A stretch of DNA of 64,000 nt from Macrotrachela quadricornifera (taxonomy: Eukaryota; Rotifera; Eurotatoria; Philodinida; Philodinidae), in assembly GCA_022393335.1 (NCBI GenBank), contig JAJEKB010020548.1, positions 275,771 to 339,770 on the forward strand, in the 5' to 3' direction. Position numbers and translations under genes: made by a program. The notes under the pieces were generated by a model. The model saw only the letters and a list, made by a program, of their open reading frames with translations. It had not been told where the DNA came from and searched no databases. Below are positions 61,560 to 64,000 of the stretch, piece by piece. Each line of letters opens with the position of its first letter. The first letter of the stretch is position 1.

Positions 61560-62365
61560 TATTTATATTAATCAAGGATCTGCAGAGTTAAATTGAGTAA
61601 AATTATTACTAGAAATACTATCAAATAAAATGAAAATACCATTAAGAATATTACTAATAATTAAAACAATTAGTTTTTCATCAAATCTTTGACTATTATC
61701 CTTTCTAAAATACAGATAAAATAAGTAATATCAAATACAACTAACTTCACTTACACTTTAGAAGTTCAATAATATTCTGAGCTTCATGCAAAATATCATC
61801 ACAAATAATAAAATTTTTTCATATAATTCTGATAGTATTAGATAACAAAAGTATCACCTATACTTAAATCAGATGCATCTACTTTTTACAAAATATCTTT
61901 ATTTTTTACTTAAAATGATTAAACTGCAAAAATATTAATGATAATTATTTAGTACAAAATTCAAAATTCGATACTTTATCTTCGTATACAAAAACATATC
62001 AAAGAAAAATTTGTTTAATAAGAAAGATTTTTCTCTTATCAATTGCTTCACATTCATCTTTATCTCTTCCAAATGATTGAGTACTATTTAATCATGATAT
62101 AAATCTAGTGATATCTTGAGCGGATGTACTTAAGACATATCAAAAGTAATAGCGTCAGCATCTTATTTCACTAATCAAAAGTTTGAATAAATTTTCTTTT
62201 CTTATGGAGTAATAGAGAAAAAACTAATATCATCATAATAAAATCTCGATTAGAACTCTTTTTGCATGCATTTTTACAAATATCTGAGACAAATCAAATG
62301 ATTGTGCTTTTGGATTCCAGTTTTCATAAGAAGTGAAATTCGGTCCAATTGCCCTGAAAAATCGT
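61560..62365 (-). pseudogene. Decayed relative of the VWA-like gene
   Basis: Minus-strand fragments in the order of the neighbour's exons: stop-interrupted sequence with AQDITRFIS, stop, LNSTQSFGRDKDECEAI; then DDILHEAQNIIELLK before a GT donor (compare DNFLEQSFNVFQTLN); then, after a T-rich acceptor, DNSQRFDEKLIVLIISNILN (compare SLANHEKLAVMIIDDVSS). Stops and shifts occur throughout. The resemblance is by eye and modest. Confidence 0.35.
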
Positions 62366-62399
62366 TTTTTTATTTATCTCAAATATAAAATAAATTGTT

Positions 62400-62470
62400 T
62401 TTTACAATTTGTAGAACTTTTCATGTTGCATCTTGTAGTATATTTTGTTTTTTAATAGAACCTATTAAAT
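62400..62470. repeat. Fragment of the 36829 foldback family
   Basis: ttgtagaacttttcatgttg followed by catcttgtagtatattttgt matches the right arm of the element at 36994-37068, showing the family is dispersed across the window. Confidence 0.6.
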
Positions 62471-64000
62471 GATTGAAAACTGAAATGCAAAAGATGGTTA
62501 CTTAATTTGCCTCACATATGAGTGAAATTATACATAACAAACAGTTCTTACCGGAATTTTATTATTATGATATTAGTTAAAGAATGGTCAAATAACACAG
62601 AAAAATGGACTATCATTTTCCTTATCATCTAATTAAAAAAGAAAATTCATTCATGCTGTCGATTGAGGAAATAAGATAGTGACGCCATTAGTTTTAGTAT
62701 GCCCTATGTATATGAATTAGTAATTTACCGATCATGAACTGCACGTAATCGAAATTGAATTATTGATATTCAGTATATTATACTTATTTTTATTTATTAA
62801 GAATTTGGTGCATATTAACTACAAGGTATCATTAAAATTTCATAATTTTTATGCTTGTATTTATTTTTATTAAATGATGAAGTTTTTAGATGCAGGTAAA
62901 GCACGTGGTTTATAATACGACCACACTTGTGTGAAAGAAAAAGAACAAATATTTTTCTTTTTCTTTTCTTAGTCAAGAACGAACCCAGAAAAGAAAGGAA
63001 AAAAAACGATAGTCATCATCTATTTATGTCGTGTGTTTGATTGTTTTTTAACTTGATAAAGCAGTGATTTAGGCGATAAAAAAAATAAAATTATACTAAG
63101 ATTCAGATTATTAAAATATTTTTAGTATCGCTGTCAAATATAATGATCTAAGTATATGAATATAAATAAGTCGTTTTAATTTGCAATAAGATCATTACAT
63201 CTCTATTTTATAATTTAAAAAAAACGAAGAAAAAATATTGATTTATCAGACAATAGCCGAGAACCGTCTCTAATATTAATATGATAACATAGATACAGAA
63301 TAATATTCATTAAGAATGACACAATCATTTATTCATATAAATTATGAAAAAATTTGTTCATATTAACGGATGGGCAGAATTTGATATAATGTACAGTATA
63401 TAAATCATATTCTTTAGATTTACTTTTAATAAAATAATTGAATCTCCTGAAAGAAAGTAATATAATTGAAAATTCATTGATTATTTGTCCAAATTTAAAG
63501 TAAACTATTTATTCGTAATTAAATAAGATATAAATAAGAATAGGAAAAAAATGCCCTGTCAACTTAAGTGAAGAATAAAATAGATTTTTTGGTTTCTTTA
63601 GTTAAACAAAAACAACTGAAATAGTTTTTTTTCTCCCGTGGGATGATTGATTGAATACTTTTGATTCAAAAGAAAGCAAGCAATAATCGTAAGTTTCAAC
63701 AATAATATTTTTTGCTTATGTCTTTGGTGCTTCTTTAGTTAAATATTTTCTGTTTGTAAGACTGTAATCAATGCATCAAATCTATTTCGGTTAGTTTTCT
63801 TTTCACCTTTTGCTTTTTTTTACTTTGTCAAAAATTGAATTTACATTTATTAATAATAAAAATAAAAAGTATTCTTAGATCATGTTACCAACGGAATGAT
63901 TGTTTTATTTCGACAACAACAAATTGATATTATTTTCTTTTGTTTATTTTTATTGAAAGAAAAAAAAATACATGGATATTGATTGTTGAATATTTTGAGA
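62471..64000. other. Gene-free stretch ending in a repeat of the VWA-gene 3' flank
   Basis: No exon recognised. The last 210 bases align with 58730-58960, including the block atattgattgttgaatattt at 63978-63997 and 58920-58939, so the window appears to stop just short of another copy of the VWA-like gene. Confidence 0.5.

Noticed and set aside
1..64000. CRISPR arrays, bacterial operons, ribosome binding sites
   Set aside because: The genes have spliceosomal introns and animal domain architectures. The tandem repeats present are transposon ends or microsatellites without regular unique spacers.
1..64000. tRNA, rRNA or spliced-leader RNA genes
   Set aside because: I scanned by eye for A/B-box-like and TTC-arm sequences and found none convincing. 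A covariance-model search (tRNAscan-SE, Infernal) would be decisive; a scoring hit would overturn this.

Overview
This is an AT-rich eukaryotic (animal) window. Genes carry many short GT-AG introns of about 50-120 bp with T-rich acceptors. The protein set is metazoan: a PITPNM/RdgB lipid-transfer protein, a PBLD-like PhzF protein, a GTPBP6/HflX GTPase, cytidine deaminase, a FAAH2-like amidase remnant and VWA-like proteins. The compact genes beside large gene-poor tracts packed with cut-and-paste DNA transposons resemble a small invertebrate, possibly a rotifer. That placement is inference.

Left part (1-14.5 kb), conserved genes: a PITPNM-type phosphatidylinositol transfer protein missing its N-terminus (1-5387, +), a four-exon cytidine deaminase (5719-6513, +), a 5 kb gene-free stretch with a small palindromic MITE, then a divergent pair: GTPBP6-like GTPase (-) and single-exon PBLD-like isomerase (+).

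Middle part (14.5-44 kb), transposon-rich: a 400-N gap flanked by a perfect 47-bp inverted repeat; a small TATA-driven glycine-rich repeat protein gene; a complete but apparently damaged hAT element (8-bp target duplication); a second 8-bp-TSD element carrying a coding fragment, with another non-autonomous hAT nested inside it; a D-2-hydroxyacid dehydrogenase gene cut by a 10-N gap; an intronless predicted secreted protein; decayed fragments of an amidase and of a retropepsin-like protein; and a long-arm foldback element with a third hAT MITE nested inside.

Right part (44-64 kb): an apparently intact FLYWCH/MULE transposon inserted just downstream of the first member of a four-copy tandem array of an unrecognised 167-residue protein. 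All four copies keep exactly the same length and have a TATA box about 79 bp before the ATG, although their flanks have diverged. Beyond this lie a VWA-like gene lacking its metal-site strand, a decayed likely relative, and a repeat of that gene's 3' flank at the window edge that predicts another copy outside.

The best candidates for something undescribed are the 167-aa tandem family with its conserved promoter, the glycine-rich repeat gene, and the group of unrelated transposons that all carry arrays of a private short word at their ends.
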